A stretch of DNA of 64,000 bases from Collinsella sp. An307 (GTDB lineage Bacteria > Actinomycetota > Coriobacteriia > Coriobacteriales > Coriobacteriaceae), in the NCBI RefSeq assembly GCF_002161805.1, contig NZ_NFIP01000006.1, positions 1 to 64,000 of the forward strand, read 5' to 3'. Both the position numbers and the translations under genes were made by a program. Under the pieces are notes generated by a model. That model searched no databases, was not told the DNA's origin, and saw only the letters and a program-made list of their open reading frames with translations. Of this stretch, positions 43,243 through 51,860 are shown piece after piece. The stretch's first letter is position 1; each line of letters begins with the position of its first letter.

Positions 43243-43332
43243 GAGCAACCTTTCTGCTGTGGTGGAACACCTGCTTATCTTAGCAGCCCGCGCGGGCAGC
43301 TGCACCCGCAAACGGGCGGGCACACGCGCCTC

Positions 43333-44895
43333 TTACAGGGAGCGGAGCGTGAGCTTGATGAGGATGCGGGTCGACGCGGTGCACTTGAACCGGTCGTCAA
43401 GCCGGATGCCCGCCGCCCACACGATCGCGCCGCCGGGGGCGGTGCGCACCACCGGCACAAGCGGGCGCTCGGCCACGGGCACGCGCTCCTCGCCCAGGAT
43501 ATCGGAGAGCTTCTTGCTGCGGCCCTGCATGCCCAAGGGGCACATCACATCGCCCGGCGCGGGCGCGTCAGCCCACAGGCGCGCGGCGCGCACCTCGGCG
43601 GGCAGATCGGTGCCGCCCTCCTTGAGGCGGATGAGGTCGCCCTCGGCATAGCCAAGCGCCGCCGCATCGATGCAGGCGACGTTGCGGCCCGACCGGTCGT
43701 CGGCGTCGTCTGCCTGCGCGCGCGCAAGGTCGCGGGCAAGCGCCACGGCGTCGGTGCCCGCCGGAACCCGCATGACCTCGGCCTCAAGCACGGCCTCGTT
43801 GGCAAGCGGCATATGCCCCGGCACCGCCAGCCATCCGGCGGCGAGTGCCTCACGCGCCGCCGGGGTGCGGAGCGAGAGCGTGCCAAACTCCATGCGCGCG
43901 TCGATGCCGTCCGGCAGCGTGAGCGAGCCCTCGCCCGCCGCCACGCAGGCAAGAACCGCCTCCACATGCCGCATCTCTAGGCGCGCGTCACGGTCGAGCG
44001 AACGCACGGCCAGGCGCACCATGCGGCGCGCGATGACGAGCTCCGCCGCAGCAAGACGCGCCCCATCGAGAACGATGAGCCCCGTCTCCGCGCGGCGCGT
44101 GCAGGCACGCAGCGCGGTCGCGGCGAGCTGCGAGAGGAAGGCGTCCTCGTCACCCAAGATGTCGCAGGTGGTCCCTACGGTGCGGGCAATTTGGCCGTTG
44201 CGCTCCGCGGCGAGGGGCATCACCTCGTGGCGCACAAAGTTCCGCAGGTACGAGGTATCGTAGTTGCTCTCGTCCTCGCGCCAGGCAATGCCCGCCATCT
44301 CGAGGTAGCGGCAGAGCTCCTCATGCGTACGGTCGATCAGGGGCCGGACGATAATGTTGCGCCGCCTAGGGATGCTCGAAAGCCCCGCCGGGCCGGCACC
44401 GCGAATAGCGTTCATAAAAAAGGTCTCGGCGCGATCACTCGCCGTGTGCGCCGTCGCAATGCGCGCCGCGGTGCGCGGACACCCCGCCTCGGCGCAGAGC
44501 TCGCGCGCGTAACGGCGGGCCGCACGGTAGCGCGCCTCACGCGCGGCTGCCTCCAGGTTTTGCCCGCCCAGATCGTCAAAGGTCGCGTGCTCCACGCAAA
44601 GGGGCAGGCCAAACCGGTCGCAGAGGCTGCGCACGTACGCCTCGTCCCCATCGGACGCTTCGCCGCGCAAATGGTGGTTCACATGAAGGACATGCAGGCG
44701 CTCGCGGGCGATGCGCGCCGTTCCGCGGCCGTCGGCAATATCGAGCGCACCCGTGCAGGCCATAACCAGAAGCGCGGTTGAGTCCGCACCGCCTGATACC
44801 ATAAGCACCACAGGCGCCGATTGCGCACGCGCCGCGTCCCCCGCCGGGGCGCCGCCGCGGGCGCGCTTCCCAAAATGCTGTGCTACCGTTGGCAC
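43333..44895 (-). CDS. tilS: tRNA(Ile)-lysidine synthetase
   Basis: A 520-residue enzyme that adds lysine to C34 of tRNA-Ile(CAT). The PP-loop is MVSGGADSTALL. Downstream motifs are HVNHHLRG, IATAHTASDRAETFFMNAIRGAGPAGLSSIPRRR and the C-terminal TilS substrate-binding domain (VRAARLWADAPAPGD, RSKKLSDILGEERV). The start is GTG; 44895 has GGAG six bases upstream, whereas the GTG at 44901 directly abuts it. First gene of tilS-hpt-ftsH. Confidence 0.93.
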   Translation of the reverse strand: MPTVAQHFGKRARGGAPAGDAARAQSAPVVLMVSGGADSTALLVMACTGALDIADGRGTARIARERLHVLHVNHHLRGEASDGDEAYVRSLCDRFGLPLCVEHATFDDLGGQNLEAAAREARYRAARRYARELCAEAGCPRTAARIATAHTASDRAETFFMNAIRGAGPAGLSSIPRRRNIIVRPLIDRTHEELCRYLEMAGIAWREDESNYDTSYLRNFVRHEVMPLAAERNGQIARTVGTTCDILGDEDAFLSQLAATALRACTRRAETGLIVLDGARLAAAELVIARRMVRLAVRSLDRDARLEMRHVEAVLACVAAGEGSLTLPDGIDARMEFGTLSLRTPAAREALAAGWLAVPGHMPLANEAVLEAEVMRVPAGTDAVALARDLARAQADDADDRSGRNVACIDAAALGYAEGDLIRLKEGGTDLPAEVRAARLWADAPAPGDVMCPLGMQGRSKKLSDILGEERVPVAERPLVPVVRTAPGGAIVWAAGIRLDDRFKCTASTRILIKLTLRSL

Positions 44896-44941
44896 GTGCA
44901 CCTCCTAGCCTCGTACCCATTGTATCCGCAACGAAAGAGCC

Positions 44942-45805
44942 ATGATGACATCCAAGACACTCCCAAGCAACTCCCCGCACACGCCCGCGCCCCATGCGCT
45001 TCGCCTGCACATTCTGGGCAGCGGGTCAAAGGGCAACTGTGCGCTTGTCGAGGGGCCAGAGGGCTTCATCATGATCGACAACGGCTTCTCGCGGCGCGAG
45101 ACCATCTCGCGCATGCATGAGCTCGACCTTGACGAGAGCCGCGTGCGCGCGCTCATCCTCACCCACGAGCATTCCGACCACGTGAGCGGCGTGTCGGTGT
45201 GGTGCCGCCGTTTTGAGGGCGAGCTTTGGGCGAGCAACGGCACCGCCGAGGCGCGGCCGTACCTCGCCGCGCTGCCATTCCAGACCTTCATGCCGGGCGA
45301 TGTGCTCGATGTTGCCGGCGTGCGAGTCGTGACGTTTCCCAATACCCACGACGTGGTGAATCCTGTGGGCTTTCGCTTTGAGTGCGCGGGCGACACCATC
45401 GGCTTTGCGACGGACACCGGTGCGCTGACCCCTGGCGCCCTGCGCGCACTGGCGGACGTGCGCGTGCTCGCGCTGGAGTCAAACCATGACGTGCCAATGC
45501 TCCGCACCGGCTCCTACCCGCGCTACCTGCAGGACCGCATCATCAGCGAGCGCGGCCACCTCTCCAACGCGCAGGCGGCAGAAGCCGTGTGCGAGCTTGT
45601 GACCGAACGCACCGAGGACGTGGTGGCGATGCACATCTCGCAAGAGAATAATCGCCCAAGCCTTGCCGTACGCGCGCTGGCCGAGGCACTCGGCGCGACG
45701 CTCGACAACGAACTCGGCAGCTCCGCCACGCTCACACGCGAACCTGGCCTGCCTCCGCTGCGCATCCGCGCCGCCGGCCAAAACCGACCGATCAGCGTCG
45801 GCTAA
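44942..45805 (+). CDS. metallo-beta-lactamase-fold hydrolase (WalJ/YycJ-like)
   Basis: A 287-residue soluble hydrolase. The zinc motif THEHSDHVSG, the preceding FIMIDNGFS and the later FATDTGAL and HISQENNRPSLA match the YycJ/WalJ family, which acts in cell-wall or DNA 5'-exonuclease processes. Residues 1-20 are a variable tail. Divergent from tilS with a 46-base gap. It ends just before the 23-base tandem repeats. Confidence 0.87.
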   Translation: MMTSKTLPSNSPHTPAPHALRLHILGSGSKGNCALVEGPEGFIMIDNGFSRRETISRMHELDLDESRVRALILTHEHSDHVSGVSVWCRRFEGELWASNGTAEARPYLAALPFQTFMPGDVLDVAGVRVVTFPNTHDVVNPVGFRFECAGDTIGFATDTGALTPGALRALADVRVLALESNHDVPMLRTGSYPRYLQDRIISERGHLSNAQAAEAVCELVTERTEDVVAMHISQENNRPSLAVRALAEALGATLDNELGSSATLTREPGLPPLRIRAAGQNRPISVG

Positions 45806-45817
45806 GTCCGCGCACTC

Positions 45818-45930
45818 GGACAACTCCCTAAACGAAAACAGTCCAACTCGCCAAACAAAAACGGTCCAACTCCCTAACTAATTTCGGTCCAACTCCCTAA
45901 ACAAAAGCGGTCCAACTCGCCAAGTCGAGG
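45818..45930. repeat. five 23-base tandem repeats
   Basis: Copies begin at 45818, 45841, 45864, 45887 and 45910, each with the core GTCCAACTC (GGACAACTC in the first), and alternate between CCTAA and GCCAA after it, followed by A-rich or T-rich tails. The period is exact and there are no unique spacers. Confidence 0.9.
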
Positions 45931-45960
45931 CGTCTAGCTCGTACTTTGTAGATACATGGC

Positions 45961-45992
45961 AAGGGGAGAGCCCCTCTCGAGGCTCTCCCCTT
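45961..45992 (-). terminator. terminator of the hsp20 gene
   Basis: AAGGGGAGAGCC and GGCTCTCCCCTT form a perfect 12-base stem with an eight-base loop. It lies 66 bases past the hsp20 stop and may act in both directions. Confidence 0.7.
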
Positions 45993-46057
45993 CTCGTGTC
46001 TTATCGACGCTCAGACGGCCTTGGCCGTGGCGTCATCCGCGGCCGCTAGAGCTGCAA

Positions 46058-46486
46058 TTAGTCGATGGCGATCTTGGTGACGTTCTTCTTCTCGACGATC
46101 TTGGGCACGGTGACCGTCAGCACGCCATCGGCGTACTTGGCTGCCAAGCCCTCGCTCGCAGCGTCCTTGAGGTAGACACCGCGCGTGGCGCTGTAGGACG
46201 TGAACTCCTTCTGCAGGTAGTTCTTGCCCTTGTCCTCTTCCTTCTCCTCCACGTTGACGGAGATGGAAAGACGGCCCTCGTTGAGCTCGACGTCGATGTC
46301 GTCCTTGTTGACGCCGGTGAGATAGGCCTTGACCTCGTAGCCCTCGCCCGTGTCCTCAACATCGATGGGGAACGCCTTGGCGAGCGGCGCCTGGGCGAAA
46401 TCCATCATGTCGTCGAACGCGTCGAGCAGCGACGTGTTGAAGGGACGGAGACCAAAAACCGAACGATACGGAACCATGCTAGACAT
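46058..46486 (-). CDS. small heat shock protein Hsp20
   Basis: A 142-residue holding chaperone with an alpha-crystallin domain at residues about 40-140: PIDVEDTGEGYEVKAYLTGV, INDID-type strand ELNEGRLSISV, the YLKDAASEGLAAKYADGVLTVTVPK block and C-terminal K-rich end. The C-terminal I-x-I/V anchor is present as TKIAID in altered form. AGGAG lies nine bases before ATG. A 10-7-10 palindrome at 46620 may be its operator. Confidence 0.94.
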   Translation of the reverse strand: MSSMVPYRSVFGLRPFNTSLLDAFDDMMDFAQAPLAKAFPIDVEDTGEGYEVKAYLTGVNKDDIDVELNEGRLSISVNVEEKEEDKGKNYLQKEFTSYSATRGVYLKDAASEGLAAKYADGVLTVTVPKIVEKKNVTKIAID

Positions 46487-46619
46487 AACCGATCACTCCT
46501 TAGTGACGACCCGCGGCAATGTCTGCTGTCGCGGGATTTCGTTAACCGCTTTTGTTATGCCCGCGCAAGGCGGTTCTATTCGCGCAGTCACAGATTTTTT
46601 AAGCGTCACAGTATCATCA

Positions 46620-46646
46620 AATCTAAGTATGACTGACTTAGATTTA
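46620..46646. promoter_or_regulatory. 10-7-10 perfect palindrome upstream of hsp20
   Basis: AAATCTAAGT and ACTTAGATTT flank seven bases, about 135 bases upstream of the hsp20 start. The long leader between it and the gene has no other feature I recognise. It is not a CIRCE or HAIR consensus. Confidence 0.55.
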
Positions 46647-46806
46647 GCTTACAGGCGAGCATGCATCGCCCACAAAGGAGCATCCCGACATATGTCACCC
46701 CCATGAACCCTCCGTGAATATGCCGGCGTTTTGCGATTGAGGACAGGCGGGCGCACCTCAGACCGTACAATAGCCTCAACGCCAGCCGACTATAAAGGGG
46801 CACGTG

Positions 46807-47169
46807 ATGGACAACCTGGGCAACACGGGAGAGCGACCGCGCATCGATCAGCGCGCAGACACCCCCTCCCCCCGCCGGCTCCACATGGGCGTCGCGACCT
46901 CGGATCCTCAGTATCTTCCCGTTACCGAACCGGCACGTCGCGCACCGCGCGGCGCCGCACCGGGCACCGCGCCCCAAGGCCCCGCGCACCCCGTTAGCGA
47001 GCAGCGGGCGCCCCTCCATTACGATCGCTATCTCCAGACTCCCAAGCGGGGCCGCGCCATCTTCTCGTCGCGCCAAGGGCGCGCCCGGCGCCGCACGCGC
47101 GTCTTGCTCGCGCTGCTCGTTTTGGCTGTTATCATCGTCGCGTTCGTGTGGTTCGTTATCCTCCGCTAA
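46807..47169 (+). CDS. small C-tail-anchored membrane protein, unknown
   Basis: A 120-residue protein. Residues 1-92 are disordered, Pro/Arg/Ala rich and basic near the membrane; residues about 94-118 (TRVLLALLVLAVIIVAFVWFVIL) form one C-terminal helix. AAAGGGG precedes ATG at 46807 and the gene runs into the cysteine desulfurase gene after 26 bases. No domain recognised. Confidence 0.65.
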   Translation: MDNLGNTGERPRIDQRADTPSPRRLHMGVATSDPQYLPVTEPARRAPRGAAPGTAPQGPAHPVSEQRAPLHYDRYLQTPKRGRAIFSSRQGRARRRTRVLLALLVLAVIIVAFVWFVILR

Positions 47170-47195
47170 GGTTTTCGCGTACGACCGAAACGACC

Positions 47196-48425
47196 ATGGA
47201 CGAGAACACCCCGTATATCTACGCCGACAACGCCGCCACCACGCCGCTCTCGCCGCGCGCGCTTGAGGCGATGATGCCCTACCTAACCAGTGTGTTTGGC
47301 AACCCGAGCGGCATCCATCGCGTCGCCCGTGACGCCGCGGCCGCCCTTACAGACGCGCGCGAACGCGTCGCACAGGCCCTTGGCGCCGAGGCGCAGGAGA
47401 TTTACTTCACCAGCGGTGGATCGGAATCGGACACCTGGGTCCTCCGTGGCGCGGTGCGTCGTTTTCGCGACCTCTACGGCGCAGACGCGCCCGTGCGCCT
47501 TATCACCTCTGCCATCGAGCACCATGCCGTGCTTCACACCTGCGAGACACTCGAACGCGAGGGTGTCGAGGTCACCTATCTGCCCGTGGACGCCCTCGGC
47601 CACGTTGACCCCGCCGATCTTGAACGCGCGCTCGCCGATGCCGAGGACAAGAACCGCATGGCAGGAGTCACCGCGCCTGCCTGCGCGCTCGTCTCTATCA
47701 TGCTTGCAAACAACGAGGTCGGCACCATTGAGGACGTACGCGAGCTTGCCTGCGTCGCGCACGCGCACCAAGTGCCCTTCCACACCGATGCGGTGCAGGC
47801 AGTCGGCCATATTCCCGTCGATGTTGCCGAGCTTGGGGTCGACGCGCTCTCGCTCTCTGCCCATAAGTTCCATGGGCCTCGCGGCACCGGTGCGCTCTAC
47901 CTGCGCGAAGGCTTCTCCATCCCGCCGCTTATCCAGGGTGGCGCGCAGGAGCGTGGCGAGCGCGCGGGGACCGAGAACGTTGCCGGCGCCGTAGGCCTTG
48001 CCGCTGCGCTCGAGGAGGCCGTCGAGGACCTTCCCATGCGGCGCGAGCGCCTGGCGCACCTGCGCAACGAGCTTGTCCGCCGCATCGTCAATGCTGCCCC
48101 CGACGTACGCGCGACCGGCGACCCCGACCCCGCGCATCGCCTGCCTGGCACGGCGTCCTTCGTCTGCCATAACGTGGATGGCGAGCTCTTGGTGGTGCTC
48201 CTCGACCGTGCCGGCGTAGCGGCAGCAACGGGTTCCGCCTGCTCAACCGGCGAGACCGGCCCCTCCCATGTTATTGCCGCGCTCGGGATCACCGACCCGC
48301 GCTGGGCGCTGGGAAGTCTTCGCCTCACGCTTGCCGATGACATCACGGCAGAAGAAATCGATCTGCTTGCCGAGCGCGTCATCTCCACCATCAAGCGCAC
48401 GCGCAACCTCAGCGCCGCCGTCTAG
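47196..48425 (+). CDS. cysteine desulfurase (NifS/IscS class)
   Basis: A 409-residue PLP enzyme that supplies sulfur for Fe-S clusters or tRNA. Motifs are YADNAATTPLSPRALEAM, TSGGSESDTWVLRG, AIEHHAVLHTCE, HTDAVQAVGH, the PLP lysine in SLSAHKFHGPRGTG and the catalytic cysteine loop ATGSACSTG with the short class I-like spacing. An iscU/nifU gene is not next to it. The start at 47196 lacks a good SD (CCGAAACGACC), which may mean coupling to the preceding gene. Confidence 0.92.
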   Translation: MDENTPYIYADNAATTPLSPRALEAMMPYLTSVFGNPSGIHRVARDAAAALTDARERVAQALGAEAQEIYFTSGGSESDTWVLRGAVRRFRDLYGADAPVRLITSAIEHHAVLHTCETLEREGVEVTYLPVDALGHVDPADLERALADAEDKNRMAGVTAPACALVSIMLANNEVGTIEDVRELACVAHAHQVPFHTDAVQAVGHIPVDVAELGVDALSLSAHKFHGPRGTGALYLREGFSIPPLIQGGAQERGERAGTENVAGAVGLAAALEEAVEDLPMRRERLAHLRNELVRRIVNAAPDVRATGDPDPAHRLPGTASFVCHNVDGELLVVLLDRAGVAAATGSACSTGETGPSHVIAALGITDPRWALGSLRLTLADDITAEEIDLLAERVISTIKRTRNLSAAV

Positions 48426-48430
48426 GCAGC

Positions 48431-48463
48431 AAAAAGGGCGGGCACCCGTTAAGGTACCCGCCC
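48431..48463 (-). terminator. terminator between the desulfurase and phosphohexomutase genes
   Basis: GGGCGGGCACC and GGTACCCGCCC pair, with a T5 run on the minus strand (A5 at 48431-48435). It serves the mutase gene and could block read-through from the desulfurase gene. Confidence 0.8.
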
Positions 48464-48516
48464 GAGTCGCCCTAGTATGACCGGCCGTTATACCCAGTCA
48501 CAAGGTAAAAGCCGTG

Positions 48517-50211
48517 CTACGAGAGCAGCTTGCGGCCGTCCTCCTCAATCTTGTCCATAAGCGCGTCAGCCGCGGCGGCGTCCTCGCCCTTGGCGAAGAT
48601 GTAGAGCTTGATCTTGGGCTCGGTGCCGGACGGACGGACGATGGCCTTGTTGCCGCCCTCGAGGTCAAACTCGATAACGTTGGCCTTGGGCAAACCGTTC
48701 ACGCCCTCACCGTAGTCAACAACGGCCTCCACCGGCGAACCGGCAATCTCGGTCGGCGCGGTCTCGCGAAGCGCGGCCATAATGCCCGCCATCTTGGCGG
48801 CCCCGTCGGCGCCGGGGTAGCTGAGCGAAATGGTCTTGTTGTGGTAGTACCCGTACTTCTCGTACAGCGCGCGCATGGCCTGGACGAGGTTCAGGCCCTG
48901 GAGCTTGTAGTACTGCGCCATCTGGCAGATAAGCAGCGACGCGTTGACGGCATCCTTGTCACGCACATGGTCGCCCGAGAGGTAACCGTAGCTCTCCTCA
49001 AAGCCGAAGATGTAGCGGTCGACCTCGCCGGCGTCGGAAAGACCGGTGATGATGTCGCCAATGTACTTGAAGCCGGTGAGGCAGCGGCGGAGCTCAAAGC
49101 CGTACTCAGCGGCAAGGGCGTCGACCATAGCGGAGGACACGATGGTGGTCACCGCGACCTTGTTGGTGAGGTCCTCGCCACGCTCGGCGCGCATCTTGCA
49201 GATGTAATCGAGCAGAAGCACGCCCATCTCGTTGCCGGTAAGCAGCGTGTAGTCGTCGCCGTCCTGGCAGGCAACGCCCACGCGGTCAGCGTCCGGGTCG
49301 GTAGCGAGCAAGAGGTCGGGCTGCACCTCAGCGCAAAGGTCGATGCCCTTCTGCATGGCCTCGCGAATCTCGGGGTTGGGGTACGGGCAGGTGGGGAAGT
49401 CACCGTCCGGATCCTTCTGCTCGGGCACGATGGTGATATCGGTAATACCGGCCTTGTTAAGGACGGTCGTCACCGGGATGAGGCCCGTGCCGTTGAGCGG
49501 GGTGTAGACGAGCTTGAGCGGCGCGCCCGCAACCTGCTCATCGGTAAGGTTGGAGACAGAGCACTTGAGAACGGCGTCGTAGTAGGCGTCGAGCACCTCG
49601 TCGTCAATCCACTTGACGAGGCCCTTCTCCACGGCCTCATCGAAGTCCATCGTCTTCACGTCGGTGAAGGGGTTGGTGGCCTCCATAGCGGCGGAGATGG
49701 CGTCGGCGGCCTCAGAGGTGATCTGGCAGCCGTCGGGGCCGTAGGCCTTGTAGCCGTTGTAGGGCGCAGGGTTGTGCGAAGCGGTCATGCAGATGCCGCC
49801 GGAGCACTTGAGGTAGCGCGTGGCCCAAGAGAGCGTGGGTACCGGGCTGATCTTGGGGTAGACGTAGGCCACAACGCCGTTAGCGGCGAGGATGGCAGCC
49901 GTCGTCTTAACAAAAAGCTCGCCCTTGTTGCGGCTGTCGCGCGCGATGGCGACGGTGGGGTTCTCAAAGTTCTTGTTGAGGTAATCGGCAAAACCCTGGG
50001 TGGCGCGGCCGACCGTGTAGATGTTCATGCGGTTGGTGCCGGCGCCGATGGTGCCGCGCAGGCCCGCCGTACCAAAGGCGAGGTCCTGGAAAAACGCATC
50101 GGTAATGGCGTCCTCGTCGCCCGTGCCCTTCATAGCCTGGAGCTCGGAGAGAAGCTCCTCATCCTTGACGTTGGCAATCCATGTGTCAAGGAGCTCATGT
50201 ACATCTGCCAT
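48517..50211 (-). CDS. phosphoglucomutase/phosphomannomutase
   Basis: A 564-residue alpha-D-phosphohexomutase (long type, like Bacillus PgcA). Substrate groups are the phosphoserine loop MTASHNP, the FGTAGLRGTIGAGTNRMN entrance, the metal loop LLATDPDADRVGVA, the sugar loop FGFEESYGYLSGDHVRDKD and the C-terminal phosphate loop VRPSGTEPKIKLY. It links glucose-1-phosphate and glucose-6-phosphate. ATG at 50211 is set by AGGAAGGA upstream. Confidence 0.94.
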   Translation of the reverse strand: MADVHELLDTWIANVKDEELLSELQAMKGTGDEDAITDAFFQDLAFGTAGLRGTIGAGTNRMNIYTVGRATQGFADYLNKNFENPTVAIARDSRNKGELFVKTTAAILAANGVVAYVYPKISPVPTLSWATRYLKCSGGICMTASHNPAPYNGYKAYGPDGCQITSEAADAISAAMEATNPFTDVKTMDFDEAVEKGLVKWIDDEVLDAYYDAVLKCSVSNLTDEQVAGAPLKLVYTPLNGTGLIPVTTVLNKAGITDITIVPEQKDPDGDFPTCPYPNPEIREAMQKGIDLCAEVQPDLLLATDPDADRVGVACQDGDDYTLLTGNEMGVLLLDYICKMRAERGEDLTNKVAVTTIVSSAMVDALAAEYGFELRRCLTGFKYIGDIITGLSDAGEVDRYIFGFEESYGYLSGDHVRDKDAVNASLLICQMAQYYKLQGLNLVQAMRALYEKYGYYHNKTISLSYPGADGAAKMAGIMAALRETAPTEIAGSPVEAVVDYGEGVNGLPKANVIEFDLEGGNKAIVRPSGTEPKIKLYIFAKGEDAAAADALMDKIEEDGRKLLS

Positions 50212-50411
50212 AGCATTCAGTCCTTCCTGTTGGGACATGCCTACCGGTTCGCCGCACGCCAAGGAGGTGGCGGTTGTGCCTGGGCGCACCGCACCCAGTA
50301 TCTTGCATCATACGGCAACGCACCATCTCCCGCGCGCGTCCATCGGTAAGCGTACAGGTTTATCGGGTGGATGCGTTGCGGTGGCACGCAACGTGGTACA
50401 ATAGCCGCCAC

Positions 50412-50484
50412 GGGCCGTTAGCTCAGCTGGCAGAGCAGGGGACTTTTAATCCCAAGGTCTAGGGTTCGAACCCCTAACGGCCCA
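50412..50484 (+). tRNA. tRNA-Lys(TTT)
   Basis: Acceptor GGGCCGT/ACGGCCC, D arm GCTCAGCTGGCAGAGC, anticodon loop CTTTTAA (TTT), T arm AGGGTTCGAACCCCT, discriminator A. CCA is not encoded. A TACAAT -10 lies just upstream. Confidence 0.97.
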
Positions 50485-50679
50485 CCCGTTGATGCGAACG
50501 CCCCCTACCATGGGGGCGTTTTTGGTTTGGGGCCCTTCCGAGGGCCCGAACCCGTAAGGGCCACATGGCGAGAAAAGCGCATGAGCGTCTTTGCCACTAT
50601 GTGTCACAAGGGGACCGCCGGGTCTCCGCAGCTCCTGCGGGCGGCACCAGCCGCACGCAGAACCCCTAACGGCCCACCC
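50469..50679. repeat. 19-base duplication of the tRNA-Lys 3' end (att-like)
   Basis: AACCCCTAACGGCCCACCC occurs at 50469-50487 (end of tRNA-Lys) and again at 50661-50679. A weaker copy (GAACCCGTAAGGGCC) lies near 50549. Direct repeats of a tRNA 3' end are the mark of integrase attachment. The 170 bases between hold no gene. Confidence 0.65.
50497..50524 (+). terminator. terminator of tRNA-Lys
   Basis: AACGCCCCC pairs with GGGGGCGTT, followed by TTT (T5 with the stem end). Confidence 0.9.
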
Positions 50680-50776
50680 CATGCTTACCATGATGCCCTC
50701 TTCCTAGAAGACATTCATAATTTGGCTAGCGTTCCAAGGCGTCAGAATCATTGAGAGCGCAGGCCGAAGGGCCGCA

Positions 50777-50814
50777 AGGTGAACAACTATACGCACAGAC
50801 GTCGTTGTTCACCT
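50777..50814. repeat. 11-base inverted repeat, possible terminator
   Basis: AGGTGAACAAC and GTTGTTCACCT form a perfect stem with a 16-base loop, 17 bases past the stop of the minus-strand membrane protein gene. No T-run. Confidence 0.45.
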
Positions 50815-50830
50815 CGCGACGCAAAACAAA

Positions 50831-51136
50831 TCACCGTTGACTGCAAATAAACGCATACGCCTTCTTCAGTGTTCCAAAATTCACTGTAACCCAACAAGGA
50901 AAAATCAAGAAGGTGGCACGGAGCAACGTAGGAGCAACATCGGCAACCAGAGAGGAATCGCCCGTCTCAATCATCTTAATGGCACCAGCAATAAGCATGC
51001 TAAAGGAGAGGAATGCGAATAACGCACTCACGGCAGCACAAACCAACCGCCTTTCAAGCCTGTCTGGCCAGAGCGCATTCGCAACAACAGACAACAGCAG
51101 AGACGCTGCTATCGCACCAAGACCTCCCAAAAACAC
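50831..51136 (-). CDS. small membrane protein, unknown
   Basis: A 101-residue protein with about three hydrophobic segments (FLGGLGAIAASLLLSVVANA, LVCAAVSALFAFLSFSMLIA, LLRATFLIFPCWVTVNF). The base composition is more AT-rich than the core genes around it. No clear ribosome site was found, and the domain is unknown. It is the first gene of the low-GC islet behind tRNA-Lys. Confidence 0.5.
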   Translation of the reverse strand: MFLGGLGAIAASLLLSVVANALWPDRLERRLVCAAVSALFAFLSFSMLIAGAIKMIETGDSSLVADVAPTLLRATFLIFPCWVTVNFGTLKKAYAFICSQR

Positions 51137-51201
51137 AGCATGCTCCCTTCGCTGCCGGCGAAACTGTATGGAGACATAGAAGTGACCTATTTACCGACCC
51201 G

Positions 51202-51765
51202 TTAGTTACAAGTATATGGGTTAACCGATGTTTTCCAGGGCTCCAAGTTCCACGGCAGTTTTATCCCACTCGCCAAACGCCAATGGCAGAAAAACTGTTC
51301 CTGCATTGAAGCGGAATTTGCCCAATTAGAATTCCTATGGAATCTTGCAAACACGGTATTCCACGCATTGTTTGCATCAGACAAAACCCAAATCCCGCCA
51401 TTCCGAGGATGAAGCGACAGCGAGATGCCCGCCTCGCGATCAATCCACCTTCCGTAGAAAAAATAGTTCGGAAATTGACCACTCCAGTATGTCTCATCCG
51501 GATCGGCCATAGGTACAATTGCGGACGAAGAAGAGCTGGCGGCAAATTCAATCTCCTTGTCGAGTGTTGATTCCCCAAGCTCAATCAGCCATTCCTGCGT
51601 TTCTTTATCCCCATCCTCAACAGCCTGGAGGTAAGCTTGACGCATCTCTTCAAAACTCTCAAAAGGTGCGTATATGTTGTTAAGCTCTTGCGCTAAAGAT
51701 GGTACTGGGGAGAATATTGTGATGCCGGCAATCAATATTAGCAAGCAGATACCGAATCGTTTCAT
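51202..51765 (-). CDS. secreted DUF2599-like protein
   Basis: A 187-residue protein with a Sec signal peptide (MKRFGICLLILIAGITIFSP, cut after about residue 25, PSLA-QE). Residues about 95-187 resemble DUF2599: GRWIDREAGISLSLHPRNG, a central AWNTVF and the closing KLPWNLEPWKTSVNPYTCN with paired cysteines (FFCHW, YTCN). The DUF's function is unknown; members are secreted by Firmicutes and actinobacteria. GGGAGG stands five bases before ATG at 51765. It is AT-rich and divergent from the thioredoxin-like lipoprotein gene. Confidence 0.72.
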   Translation of the reverse strand: MKRFGICLLILIAGITIFSPVPSLAQELNNIYAPFESFEEMRQAYLQAVEDGDKETQEWLIELGESTLDKEIEFAASSSSSAIVPMADPDETYWSGQFPNYFFYGRWIDREAGISLSLHPRNGGIWVLSDANNAWNTVFARFHRNSNWANSASMQEQFFCHWRLASGIKLPWNLEPWKTSVNPYTCN

Positions 51766-51860
51766 CATTGCCTCCCATCTGCCTTTCAATCGGCCTTTTG
51801 ACCAATTGTGGTGTTATAATATTATTTCTTAATTTGAACTTGATTCCTTTCATTGGGGAA

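Noticed and set aside
45818-45930. 23-base repeats as a CRISPR array
   Set aside because: There are no spacers, the copies are back to back, and no cas genes are near.
48514-50349. 611-codon plus-strand frame over the phosphohexomutase gene
   Set aside because: Antisense shadow; the minus-strand gene has all catalytic loops.
50661-50679. second tRNA-Lys gene
   Set aside because: Only the 3' end is repeated; upstream sequence does not form a D or anticodon arm.
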